From Clostridia bacterium (GTDB lineage Bacteria; Bacillota; Clostridia; Oscillospirales; Acutalibacteraceae): a stretch of DNA of 64,000 nt. Where the stretch lies: contig JAFYVE010000042.1 of assembly GCA_017549285.1 (NCBI GenBank), positions 1-64,000 on the forward strand, given 5' to 3'. Each line of letters starts with the position of its first letter. The first letter of the stretch is position 1. The notes under the pieces are model-generated. The model saw only the letters and a program-made list of their open reading frames with translations. It did no database searches and was not told the DNA's origin. The position numbers and the translations under genes are program-made. Of this stretch, positions 26,660 through 35,386 are shown one piece after another.

Positions 26660-29386
26660 ATGAAATTTACATTGCTTGTTTTTCTCAGAAGAATTGCGGC
26701 GTGGTTTATGAGTGTTATGATGACACTCGGACTCGCAGGCGGTACGGCTCAGGAGTCCGATATTCAGCGTGGTGAAGAGAATACTGTTACTGCTTATGAC
26801 AAAAACAATGCCGATTACACATTAAGCATTGACGCAGGCGGTAAAGTTCACGACATCAGCGAACTGCTTTACGGTATTTTCTTTGAGGATATCAACTTTG
26901 CCGCAGACGGCGGTCTGTATGGTGAACTTGTCATCAACCGTTCATTTGAATACGGTGAACTTGCTGCTGACGATGAATTGCACGGCTGGAGTCAGGTAGG
27001 CACGGCAGATGCAAAAGTTACGGTCGGTGATGCCGAAGGCGGTCTGAATGTCAATAATACAAACTATCTTGTTATCAATAACACATCGGATGCCCCCGCA
27101 GGTGTTGCCAACAGAGGTTTCCTCGACGGAATGGCAATCAAAGAGGGTGTCACATACGATTTTTCTGTCTATGCAAAGTCAGTTGACGGTTATGACGGTG
27201 ACATCACTGTAAGACTTGTTGCAGGTGACAAGATTGCCGCAGAAACAACAGTTTCAGGTGTAACATCAGACTGGCAGAAACTCAGCGCAACTCTTAAATC
27301 TTCAGTTACAGCAACAAGTGGCGTTTACCTTCAGGTGCTTATCGGAAAGGGAAGTGCCTGCCTTGATATGGTTTCACTTTTCCCGCCCACATATAAAAAT
27401 CACGGTATGAGAACTGACCTTGCAGAGAAACTCGCAGAGCTTGAACCTGCATTTCTGCGCTTCCCCGGTGGTTGTGTAATTGAAGGTTATGATGAAAATT
27501 CAGCTTATAACTGGAAAGATTCAATCGGCACGGGTCCTGACGGACTTCCTCTTGAATTCAACGGAACATATGGTGATGTTGCAACACGTTCTTACGGTAT
27601 TAATCTGTGGACAAATCTTTCAATGACAGAAGACCCTCTGCCCTGTTATATGAGTTACGGACTGGGCTTTTATGAATATTTTGTTCTTGCAGAAGATATC
27701 GGTGCAATAGGTGTTCCCGTTCTCAACTGCGGTCTTTTCTGTCAGATGCGTGGTATGGGCCCTGTTGATATGTACACTCCCGAATTCGAGCAGTACCTTC
27801 AGGATATGGTTGATCTTGTTGAATTCTGCCGTGGTGATAAAAATACAACGTGGGGTAAGGTGAGAGCTTCTCTCGGTCATCCCGAACCTTTTGAACTTAA
27901 ATACATCTGCATCGGTAACGAAAACGAAGGCGAAGTTTATTTTGAAAGATACGAAGCTTTTCTTGAGAGATTCAATGAAGAAAAAGCAAAGAATCCTGAA
28001 CTTTATGAAGGGCTTGAGCTTATATATTCATCAGGTGCAAACGAAGGCACTTCAAGCACAAATTATTACGATTCTTATGTGAATGGTTATGATTACATAA
28101 AAGAAAACAATATGTCAATTGATGAATTTGCAGGTGCAACCGATCATCATTATTACAGAGACCCCTCTTGGTTCCTGGCACACGCAGATTATTATGATGA
28201 AGACAACTATTCACGTGACGCAGAGGGTATGCTTGATACTGTTTACGGCGGAGGAATAAAAGTTTTCCTCGGTGAATATGCATCGTGGTCAAATACTCTT
28301 AAATCAGCACTTGCCGAAGCGGCATATATGACAGGTCTTGAACGCAACGGTGATATTGTTGAGATGGCAGCTTATGCTCCTCTTTTCGGTAATCTTACCG
28401 CTACTCACTGGGCACCTGACCTTATCTGGTTCAATAATAACACTTCAACTGCTTCAATCAACTATTATATGCAGAAGCTCTTCTCAACAAATGCAGGTAC
28501 AACTCTTCTCGGTACTGAATTTGAGGGGGCTGAGATTCCCTCAGAAGACCTTAAAGGCGCAGTGGGCTTAGGCACATGGTGGACAGCTGTTGAATTTGAC
28601 AACGTGAAAGTTACAGATAACAAAACAGGTGAAGTTCTCGGTAGTGATGATTTCAGCATGCCGACATTCTGGTGGAACTGGAAAAAGGTTGCTGAGGGTG
28701 AATGGAAGATTTCAGACGGCAAGGCCGTTCAGTCAGTTTCAGATCATCCTTATAACGATCTCGGCACATCTGCATATTTCGGTTATACAGAATGGGCAAA
28801 CTATACATACACATTTGAAGCAACAAAGACAGACGGTGCAGAAGGGTTCTTTATTCCGTTCCTTGTCGAAGATGAAAGCAACTGTTTTTACTGGAATATC
28901 GGCGGATGGGGTAACACAAAATCAGCACTTCAGAGAACTCAGAACGGAACAAAGACAGATGCTATCCCAGGCACAATAACCGATTTTACGGTTGAAACAG
29001 GTGTGACATATGAAATAAAAATTGAAGTTGACGGTACTGTAATCAAGGGTTACATCGATGGAGAAAAGCAGTTTGAATATGATACGGCATTGAAGGCAAA
29101 TGCCGAAAGCTATCAGGTTGTTTCAACTGATGACAGCGGAGATATTATCATCAAGCTTGTAAATGTAACAGATTCAGACAGAACATTTGCAATTGATATA
29201 GCAAATGCTGATGTTAAATCAAAGGCAACTGTTTATCAGGTTGCAGGTGACAGCCCTGATAATGACAATATTCTCGGTGCAGAAGAAGTATGCACACTTG
29301 AAGAATTCTCTGTTGACGGTGTTTCGGGACAGTTCAATTATACCGTTCCGCAGTATTCTGCAACTGTAATCAGAATTGCAAGATAG
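26660..29386 (+). CDS. GH51-like alpha-L-arabinofuranosidase with extra beta-sandwich domains
   Basis: A 908-residue hydrolase. A hydrophobic N-terminus (about 5-27) could be a signal or membrane anchor. The family block FFEDINFAADGGLYGE is near 74, interrupted by a carbohydrate-binding-like domain (about 110-240). The barrel then continues with FLRFPGGCVIEG near 268, the acid/base Glu in YICIGNENEGE near 420 and the nucleophile Glu in VFLGEYASW near 538. A second inserted beta-sandwich (about 640-800), resembling DUF1080/LamG laminin-type folds, splits the C-terminal domain. It probably releases arabinofuranose from arabinan or arabinoxylan outside the cell. Monocistronic with a strong terminator. 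Confidence 0.87.
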   Translation: MKFTLLVFLRRIAAWFMSVMMTLGLAGGTAQESDIQRGEENTVTAYDKNNADYTLSIDAGGKVHDISELLYGIFFEDINFAADGGLYGELVINRSFEYGELAADDELHGWSQVGTADAKVTVGDAEGGLNVNNTNYLVINNTSDAPAGVANRGFLDGMAIKEGVTYDFSVYAKSVDGYDGDITVRLVAGDKIAAETTVSGVTSDWQKLSATLKSSVTATSGVYLQVLIGKGSACLDMVSLFPPTYKNHGMRTDLAEKLAELEPAFLRFPGGCVIEGYDENSAYNWKDSIGTGPDGLPLEFNGTYGDVATRSYGINLWTNLSMTEDPLPCYMSYGLGFYEYFVLAEDIGAIGVPVLNCGLFCQMRGMGPVDMYTPEFEQYLQDMVDLVEFCRGDKNTTWGKVRASLGHPEPFELKYICIGNENEGEVYFERYEAFLERFNEEKAKNPELYEGLELIYSSGANEGTSSTNYYDSYVNGYDYIKENNMSIDEFAGATDHHYYRDPSWFLAHADYYDEDNYSRDAEGMLDTVYGGGIKVFLGEYASWSNTLKSALAEAAYMTGLERNGDIVEMAAYAPLFGNLTATHWAPDLIWFNNNTSTASINYYMQKLFSTNAGTTLLGTEFEGAEIPSEDLKGAVGLGTWWTAVEFDNVKVTDNKTGEVLGSDDFSMPTFWWNWKKVAEGEWKISDGKAVQSVSDHPYNDLGTSAYFGYTEWANYTYTFEATKTDGAEGFFIPFLVEDESNCFYWNIGGWGNTKSALQRTQNGTKTDAIPGTITDFTVETGVTYEIKIEVDGTVIKGYIDGEKQFEYDTALKANAESYQVVSTDDSGDIIIKLVNVTDSDRTFAIDIANADVKSKATVYQVAGDSPDNDNILGAEEVCTLEEFSVDGVSGQFNYTVPQYSATVIRIAR

Positions 29387-29396
29387 CAGATAATTA

Positions 29397-29434
29397 CAGA
29401 CCCCGAAAGCGAAAGCTTTTGGGGTCTGTTTTTT
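29397..29434 (+). terminator. Strong terminator of the GH51 gene
   Basis: A 14-bp stem (29397-29410 with 29415-29428), GAAA tetraloop, then six T residues. Confidence 0.9.
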
Positions 29435-29440
29435 GTTTAA

Positions 29441-30790
29441 TTATATAGTAATATGTTTTAGTGTTGTATCAATAAGAGCTTGAATGTTGACACACTCACA
29501 GCCAAATACCTGCGTTTTCAGTTTGCCGTTAAGAGGTTTTATCCAGTATTCATCAATTGCATCAATGCCTTTAAGCATGCCAACAACAGAACCGACTGTT
29601 GCTGCGTTGCAGTCTGTATCAAAACCGCATTGTGCCGCCATGCAGACTGATTTTCCGAAGTCATCATCTCCGCAAAGGAGTGCTGTTGTAACTATCAGTG
29701 CATTTGAAATTGTATGGCACCAATGATGTGAATTATAGTGGTTATATTTTGTGTGAATAAATTTGTACAGGTCATCAAGGGTTGCGCCGTTTTCGTGTTT
29801 TTCAATGATTTCAGTTATCTCTTTATAAAGCCTTGATGTTGACGGAATCTGTGAAAGACCGCCGAGAATTGCTTCTTTTGCGGTGTCACAGACTGCTGCA
29901 CAGGCTATCATTGCCGAAGCCCACATTTCGCCGTAAATACCGTTTTTTATGTGGGAAACACAAGCATCCTTGAATGCCATAGTAGCCGCTTTTTCCGGTT
30001 CACCGGGGTTGATATATCCGAAATAATCTCCTCTGATTTGTGCACCTATCCATTCGCGGTAAGGGTTTTGTATTACTGCCGTGTCAGGAGTTTTATATCC
30101 GAGAAAAGCATTTACATATGCAGCTCTTTCTGCTGTGTAATATGCTGTTACAGGCTGTGAAACCAGCCATTCAGACATTACATTATCACTTGAGAAATCC
30201 CTGCTGTATTTCTCAATTATCTGCTGATATAGCACGGGATAATTTGTGTCATCATCAACGGGAGCACACTCAATATTATCGGGGTAGCATTTACTTCTGA
30301 AATCATATTCATATTTTGAAAGAATATCTTCCGTAAGGTCTGCCCGTGTTATGTATCTGTGCATGGGATAGTTGTTTGTGTCTTTGAGAAACGGGATAAG
30401 TTCATCCCTTATTCCTTCAATGGGTTTACCCAGCAGACAGCCTGAAATTCTGCCGTGCCATGCACCTGCAATTTTCTTTTCGAGGTCAGTAACATCTTTT
30501 TTTGCTGTCCATAAAGAAGTATTACGGAGTGATTTGATTTCATAAAGCTCTGACGGCTCATTGTAAGGAAAATCAGGTTTTTGCGGAAGATTGGGAATCA
30601 TTTCGCCAACCGTATCGGCAAGTTTCTCTTTAAATTCGCTTTTCGGCATATTTTTTATTGTAAAGAGTAAATCTTTGTATTGTTCGATTTCAAGCCCTTC
30701 GTCAAGACACTGTTCATATTCATTGTTAAGCTCGTTTGCATAATCGACAAACAAACCCGAATCAAGCGGTGCGGGAATAAATTTTTTCAT
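29441..30790 (-). CDS. ADP-ribosylglycohydrolase-family protein
   Basis: A 449-residue protein of the DraG/ARH fold, whose members cleave ADP-ribose from protein or nucleotide targets using two Mg ions. AGAWHGRISGCLLGKPIEG near residue 110 and DDDTNY near 180 supply the first metal ligands, and GFDTDCNAATVGSVVGML near 393 supplies the second set. About 100 extra N-terminal residues precede the fold. The ATG at 30790 has AAAGGAAG upstream. It follows the flavoprotein gene, separated by a hairpin. Several family members next to glycosidases may act on sugars, so the substrate is open. Confidence 0.85.
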   Translation of the reverse strand: MKKFIPAPLDSGLFVDYANELNNEYEQCLDEGLEIEQYKDLLFTIKNMPKSEFKEKLADTVGEMIPNLPQKPDFPYNEPSELYEIKSLRNTSLWTAKKDVTDLEKKIAGAWHGRISGCLLGKPIEGIRDELIPFLKDTNNYPMHRYITRADLTEDILSKYEYDFRSKCYPDNIECAPVDDDTNYPVLYQQIIEKYSRDFSSDNVMSEWLVSQPVTAYYTAERAAYVNAFLGYKTPDTAVIQNPYREWIGAQIRGDYFGYINPGEPEKAATMAFKDACVSHIKNGIYGEMWASAMIACAAVCDTAKEAILGGLSQIPSTSRLYKEITEIIEKHENGATLDDLYKFIHTKYNHYNSHHWCHTISNALIVTTALLCGDDDFGKSVCMAAQCGFDTDCNAATVGSVVGMLKGIDAIDEYWIKPLNGKLKTQVFGCECVNIQALIDTTLKHITI

Positions 30791-30813
30791 GAAGATGCTT
30801 CCTTTGTATTTGG

Positions 30814-30857
30814 TAAACAATAATTTGTCGGGCAAGAGCCCGATAAATTATTGTTTA
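30814..30857 (-). repeat. Intercistronic 20-bp hairpin, TTGTCGGGC family
   Basis: Bases 30814-30833 pair with 30838-30857 over 20 bp with one G-U pair and a four-base loop. The element covers the stop codon of the flavoprotein gene. It is the longer sibling of the hairpin at 7882-7925, placed in the same way between two same-strand genes. Confidence 0.8.
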
Positions 30858-32183
30858 GTGTTTAAAACAACTATTATACTGCTTCACCCATTTAAGAACA
30901 GCCTTACGTTCATATTTTTTTGGCATTGCAGATGTGACTGCTGTGGCTTTCAGGAGCTCAATGCCCATTCTGACAACCTTTTTAAGGACAACCGTGTTGT
31001 TGATAAGTCCTCTGAGTTTTGTAACGATGTCAGCAGGTTTCATTCCGCCGAGCATAGCTGCAAGATTTGTTGAATCTGCACCGATTGTCATATCGTCTGC
31101 ATTGAGAATACCTGTTCTGAATATGTAATCGAGCTCACTTCCTTCAAGACGGGTGAGCATAAGTTTTACACAGGCAAGGGGTGCAAGACCGCTGCCGATT
31201 TTTTTGTAAAATTCAGTCTGATATTTCCAGAGTGTTTCGGCGCTGAATGCATTATCTCTGTCAGCAATAACAGCGTCTGCAAGGATTCTTGCAGCCTTGA
31301 AGCTGTTTGCGATACCTGAACCGATGATAGGCACAGTCATAAATGCGCTGTCACCAATTGCGGCATAACCGTCTGCAACCATTACGCCGAGAGGCTGACG
31401 GACAGGAATATTGACAAACTGACCGCCACGCTGAATTTCGGTACCGATACTGTCGTTGTCTTTACGAAGTGAAGCCATTGTTCTGTCAACTTCAGCCATA
31501 TCAAAGGGCTTGAATCTGCCTATAAGTACGTCTGTATGTTCTTCTTCTGTTGCAACCCATGTGATGCCGAGCTTGTTTTCATGAAGCATAAGGACTTTGA
31601 ATGCATTTATGTCGTCAACTTCTGCAGTCTTGTTCCAGAATGCTCTGTAAACATAGAACTGCTCGTATTCAATTGAATTATTCTGAATTCCGAGCCAATG
31701 GGGAAGAGATTTTCTGACAGGTGAATTCATACCTGCCGCATCAATAACGAGGTCAGCGTAAACATCACCGTCATTTGTCTTTATACCCACAACTCTGTTG
31801 CCGAAAACAACAGCACCGAGTATTTCACAGCCGTAAACAAACTTCACGCCTGCTTTTTCTGCGTGTTCAATGATATAATTGTATATATCTCTGCGCTCCA
31901 TCTGAATTTCGAGCTGATCTATCGGAGTGTTCTGATGAAGTGCCGTTTCCATTGCGGGACCGTAGAAAGTCATATCGTGCTTTAAGTTCCAGAGTGATTT
32001 GTCGGGCAAGGGGAGTCCGAGTGCAGTAAAACCCTTTTTATCAAAAATATCTGTCCAGTCATGCCCCATATTTTCTCTTGTGTTTTTTTCATAAACAGTT
32101 ACATCGTAACCGTGTTTTGCAAGAAGCATACCGGCTGTTATACCGCCATGACCGCCGCCTGCAACGATAATCTTATTGCCCAT
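30855..32183 (-). CDS. FAD-dependent oxidoreductase (geranylgeranyl-reductase/hydroxylase type)
   Basis: A 442-residue flavoprotein. The N-terminal dinucleotide motif VAGGGHGGITAGMLLAKHGY continues into VTVYEKN, a DAAGMNS loop lies near 155, and the second FAD motif GDSAFMTVPIIGSGIANSF is near 280. This plan matches the p-hydroxybenzoate hydroxylase/geranylgeranyl reductase superfamily. Its start is 23 bp after the stop of a ketopantoate-reductase-like gene, so the two probably form an operon. The substrate is unknown. Confidence 0.85.
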   Translation of the reverse strand: MGNKIIVAGGGHGGITAGMLLAKHGYDVTVYEKNTRENMGHDWTDIFDKKGFTALGLPLPDKSLWNLKHDMTFYGPAMETALHQNTPIDQLEIQMERRDIYNYIIEHAEKAGVKFVYGCEILGAVVFGNRVVGIKTNDGDVYADLVIDAAGMNSPVRKSLPHWLGIQNNSIEYEQFYVYRAFWNKTAEVDDINAFKVLMLHENKLGITWVATEEEHTDVLIGRFKPFDMAEVDRTMASLRKDNDSIGTEIQRGGQFVNIPVRQPLGVMVADGYAAIGDSAFMTVPIIGSGIANSFKAARILADAVIADRDNAFSAETLWKYQTEFYKKIGSGLAPLACVKLMLTRLEGSELDYIFRTGILNADDMTIGADSTNLAAMLGGMKPADIVTKLRGLINNTVVLKKVVRMGIELLKATAVTSAMPKKYERKAVLKWVKQYNSCFKH

Positions 32184-32206
32184 AAGAATTCTCCTTTACG
32201 GTGATA

Positions 32207-33229
32207 TCAAAGCAAATCGTCAAAGAATCTGATGTTTGAGGGAACGGGTTTTCTTTCGTCTGCCTGTTCCATTTTGATAACTTCAACGATTCTGTCATTT
32301 ATGGGAGTAGGCACGCCGCATTTTCTGCCCCATTCGCAGACAACACCGTTGATTGCATCAACTTCACAGGGTTTACCGTGTCTTATATCCTGAAGCATTG
32401 AGGGAACAATACCTCTGTGTTTTTTCATTGCGATGGGAACAAGAAGTGTTGCAACCGCACGTTTTACGGGGTTTGTATAATAGAATAATTTTGTAATATC
32501 CTTGCCCTGAACAGGTGCAAATTCGGCACCTGCAGCGTGACCGACGTCAATACACTCTTTCATACAACGGACTGCAACTTTTCTTGCGTCTGCATTTTCT
32601 GATACATCACCGAATGTACCGCCCACAACAGTTCCCAGACCTGAAAATGTTGCATTGATAAGAAGCTTTGACCAACGTGCGCCGATAAGGTTTGTCTCCT
32701 CGTAAACGGGACACATAAGTTCAAGAATATCTTTAACCATATTGAACTGCTCGTCTGTGATGCCCTTCATCTTGCCCATGTGGAAAGAAAGGCTGTCGGG
32801 TTCACTTGTGAGAACGCATACACCGGGTTCTGTCAGTTCTGCACCCCATTCAACTGTACAACCCATTGTGTGTTCTTCGCCGATGATTTCTGCAATACCG
32901 GGCTCGGGGATACCGTTCTGAAGGGTAACGATAACTCCTGTTTCTGTCATATAATCTTTAAGGAAAGTGACAACTTCCTTGTTGAGAAGCTGTTTTGTCA
33001 TAAGGAAAATAACATCGTATTTCTTTGTCATTTCGTCGGGAGTAAGTGCTGTAACGGGAACTGTCATTTCAACGGTACCTTTGATGACTGCGCCTTTTTC
33101 TTTGAGCGCGCCGATATGGGCCTTGTTACGGTTGATAAGGTCAACCTGACCGCCGTTTTTTGTGATGTAAGCACCGAGAACGGTACCGAGAGAGCCTGCA
33201 CCGTAAATTGCACATTCTATATTTTTCAT
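32207..33229 (-). CDS. Ketopantoate reductase family (PanE/ApbA) protein
   Basis: A 340-residue NAD(P)-dependent reductase. The Rossmann motif AIYGAGSLGTVLGAY is at the N-terminus, LMTKQ near 80, LQNGIPEP near 107, and the helical C-terminal domain has ARWSKLLINATFSGLG near 187, the family lysine/asparagine region. GRKCGVPTP near the end matches PanE. The ATG at 33229 fits the GGAAGGTG site better than a GTG three codons upstream. No other pantothenate synthesis gene is present and the partner is a flavoprotein, so it may reduce another 2-oxo acid. Confidence 0.82.
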   Translation of the reverse strand: MKNIECAIYGAGSLGTVLGAYITKNGGQVDLINRNKAHIGALKEKGAVIKGTVEMTVPVTALTPDEMTKKYDVIFLMTKQLLNKEVVTFLKDYMTETGVIVTLQNGIPEPGIAEIIGEEHTMGCTVEWGAELTEPGVCVLTSEPDSLSFHMGKMKGITDEQFNMVKDILELMCPVYEETNLIGARWSKLLINATFSGLGTVVGGTFGDVSENADARKVAVRCMKECIDVGHAAGAEFAPVQGKDITKLFYYTNPVKRAVATLLVPIAMKKHRGIVPSMLQDIRHGKPCEVDAINGVVCEWGRKCGVPTPINDRIVEVIKMEQADERKPVPSNIRFFDDLL

Positions 33230-33312
33230 TCTGAACACCTTCCGTAGTTTTTTTTGTTGATTTCAGCTTAACACATTTTAATAAAAAAAGCAAGAAAATT
33301 TAAAAAATACCC

Positions 33313-33341
33313 TTGACAAACAGTAAATGATGTGATATTAT
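33313..33341 (+). promoter_or_regulatory. Promoter of the tRNA-Ser pair
   Basis: TTGACA at 33313-33318, 17-bp spacer, TATTAT at 33336-33341, about 14 bp before the first tRNA. Confidence 0.75.
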
Positions 33342-33354
33342 AATTTAGCATTAT

Positions 33355-33445
<91 letters not shown>

Positions 33446-33481
33446 TTTTTTTTATCCAAAAATAGAAAAAGACGTTACCAA

Positions 33482-33575
33482 GGAGCAGTACTCAAGTTGG
33501 TGACGAGGCGCCCCTGCTAAGGGCGGAGGCCGGCTAACCCCCGGTGCGAGAGTTCGAGTCTCTCCTGCTCCGCCA
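33482..33575 (+). tRNA. tRNA-Ser(GCU)
   Basis: A second serine tRNA with encoded CCA. The acceptor GGAGCAG pairs with CTGCTCC, the anticodon stem CGCCC/GGGCG encloses loop CTGCTAA with anticodon GCT, and a long variable arm is present. It lies 36 bp after tRNA-Ser(UGA) and is probably in the same transcript. Confidence 0.97.
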
Positions 33576-33576
33576 G

Positions 33577-33606
33577 AAAAAGACACCCAATAGGGTGTCT
33601 TTTTTG
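33577..33606. terminator. Bidirectional terminator after the tRNAs
   Basis: A 12-bp stem, 33577-33588 with 33593-33604, four-base loop and T run. It also faces the end of the convergent acyl-CoA ligase gene. Confidence 0.88.
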
Positions 33607-33618
33607 TTTGTATTTATT

Positions 33619-35298
33619 TTATTCTCCATCTTTTTCTGCTTCTTCTAATTTCTTATAAGCAACCTTTCCGACGAGTGTTTTCGGCAATTCTTTTCTGAAT
33701 TCGATTTCCTTCGGGATTGCATATCTTGCAATCTGTGTTTTACAATGATTTCTTATATCATTTTTCAGTTCATCATTTTCATTCACGCCGTTGTGAGTTA
33801 CTATGAAAGCTTTGATTTTCTCCATTTTGTAATCATCCTCAACACCGATAACACAGCAATAGTCAACATCGGGATGCGATTCAATTGCTTTTTCCACCTG
33901 TGACGGATAAACATTGTAGCCCGAAGTGATTATCATACGTTTTATACGTTGACGGAAATAAACATATCCGTCATCATCAATAAAACCGAGGTCACCCGTG
34001 TGAAGCCATATTCTGCCGTCTGAATGTCGTCTCAGAGTAAATGATGTTTCATCTTCGTTATTGAGATAACCGAGCATAACGGTGGGACCGCTTATTATGA
34101 TTTCACCTGTTTCGCCCGTCGGCACTTCATTTTCCGTTGTCGGGGTTACAATTTTATAAAGTGTATCGGGAAAGGGGAGCCCGATACTGCCTTCTTTGTG
34201 AGTGTCTTTGGGCGTAAGACAGCTTGCAGTCACACATTCGGTCAGTCCGTAGCCCTCACGCACCTGAATATCGGCTCCGTGGTCTTTAAGAAAGGCATCA
34301 ACCTTCTTTTTCAGTTCAACGGGCATTGAATCACCGCCCACATACATCCCTTTGAGATAAGACAAATCGGTGTTTTTCAGTTCATCGCATTCAACAAGCA
34401 TTTTGAAAATTGTCGGTACGCCTGCAATGAAATCAGGCTTGCGTTTTTTCATAGCCTGTGCATAGATTTTTGTGTTGAATTGCGGCAGTAATATGCAACA
34501 GGCACTGTGAACAAGAACCATATGAATGCCGATTCCAAGCCCGAAACCGTGAAAAATCGGCATAGCTGAAAGATTTTTGAGCCCTCTCTGAAATTCACAG
34601 TTCATGGCAATTCTTGCCTGCAAAGCAAGTGCATTGAAGTTCATATCAGAAAGGCAGATGCCTTTTGAAATACCCGTTGTGCCTCCGCTGAAAAGAATGA
34701 CTGCGGTTTTATCTTTTTTGTATGATACGGGTGGCAAGGTTACTGAATCCGTACCCTGTTTTATAAAGTCTTTCCATAAAATGCCGCCTCTGTTATCGGG
34801 AAATCTGAGATAATCTTTTCCCTTTTTTATTGTGTATGCAATTTTCAAGTGAGGGGATAACTCATCCTGAATACGGGCAACAATGACATTTGCGCTCTGC
34901 TTTACATCTCCCAGGGCATTCATCACATTTTCGTAAAACAGGTCGGGGACAATTATTGTCCTGCTTTGTGAAAGGTTGAGATAATAACTTATTTCTTTTA
35001 CAGCCGAAAGGGGATGAATAAAAGCCGCAACAGCACCGATACGGTTCAGTGCATAAAGACTTTCAACAGCCTGCGGTGTGTTGGGCATACAGATTGTTAC
35101 CACATCGTTCTCTTTTATGCCGATTGAAAGAAAAGCACGTGCCGTTTTTTCAATTTTTTCAATCATCTTTTTATAGGACGTTATCCTTCCTTCAAAATTC
35201 AATGCAGCATCATACGGATATCTTTCTGCAGCAATTTTCACCATTTCAAACATCGTTTTTTCGGGATAGCTGAGCTGAGTTTTATTGTTCACATTCAT
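33619..35298 (-). CDS. AMP-forming acyl-CoA ligase
   Basis: A 559-residue member of the ANL superfamily that activates a carboxylic acid to acyl-AMP and then acyl-CoA. The P-loop-like FSGGTTGISKG is near 214, EGYGLTE near 360, the adenylate aspartate is in HTGDLG near 448, and the C-terminal lysine is probably in TLVGKVAYK near 549. It reads like a long- or medium-chain fatty acid ligase, with substrate unproved. The ATG at 35298 has CGAGG only three bases away; a GTG two codons later would be better spaced, so the start is slightly uncertain. Confidence 0.9.
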   Translation of the reverse strand: MNVNNKTQLSYPEKTMFEMVKIAAERYPYDAALNFEGRITSYKKMIEKIEKTARAFLSIGIKENDVVTICMPNTPQAVESLYALNRIGAVAAFIHPLSAVKEISYYLNLSQSRTIIVPDLFYENVMNALGDVKQSANVIVARIQDELSPHLKIAYTIKKGKDYLRFPDNRGGILWKDFIKQGTDSVTLPPVSYKKDKTAVILFSGGTTGISKGICLSDMNFNALALQARIAMNCEFQRGLKNLSAMPIFHGFGLGIGIHMVLVHSACCILLPQFNTKIYAQAMKKRKPDFIAGVPTIFKMLVECDELKNTDLSYLKGMYVGGDSMPVELKKKVDAFLKDHGADIQVREGYGLTECVTASCLTPKDTHKEGSIGLPFPDTLYKIVTPTTENEVPTGETGEIIISGPTVMLGYLNNEDETSFTLRRHSDGRIWLHTGDLGFIDDDGYVYFRQRIKRMIITSGYNVYPSQVEKAIESHPDVDYCCVIGVEDDYKMEKIKAFIVTHNGVNENDELKNDIRNHCKTQIARYAIPKEIEFRKELPKTLVGKVAYKKLEEAEKDGE

Positions 35299-35369
35299 AA
35301 CCTCGGATATTTTTATATTTATAAATATTGGAAGTTTTCCGAGGTTGTATGCAGTAAAATAAAAAAAGA

Positions 35370-35386
35370 AGAGTCATCAAGACTCT
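35370..35386 (-). terminator. Probable terminator of the binding-protein gene
   Basis: A 6-bp stem (35370-35375 with 35381-35386) overlapping the stop codon and followed on the minus strand by TTC and then a run of seven T (35367-35361). Confidence 0.6.
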
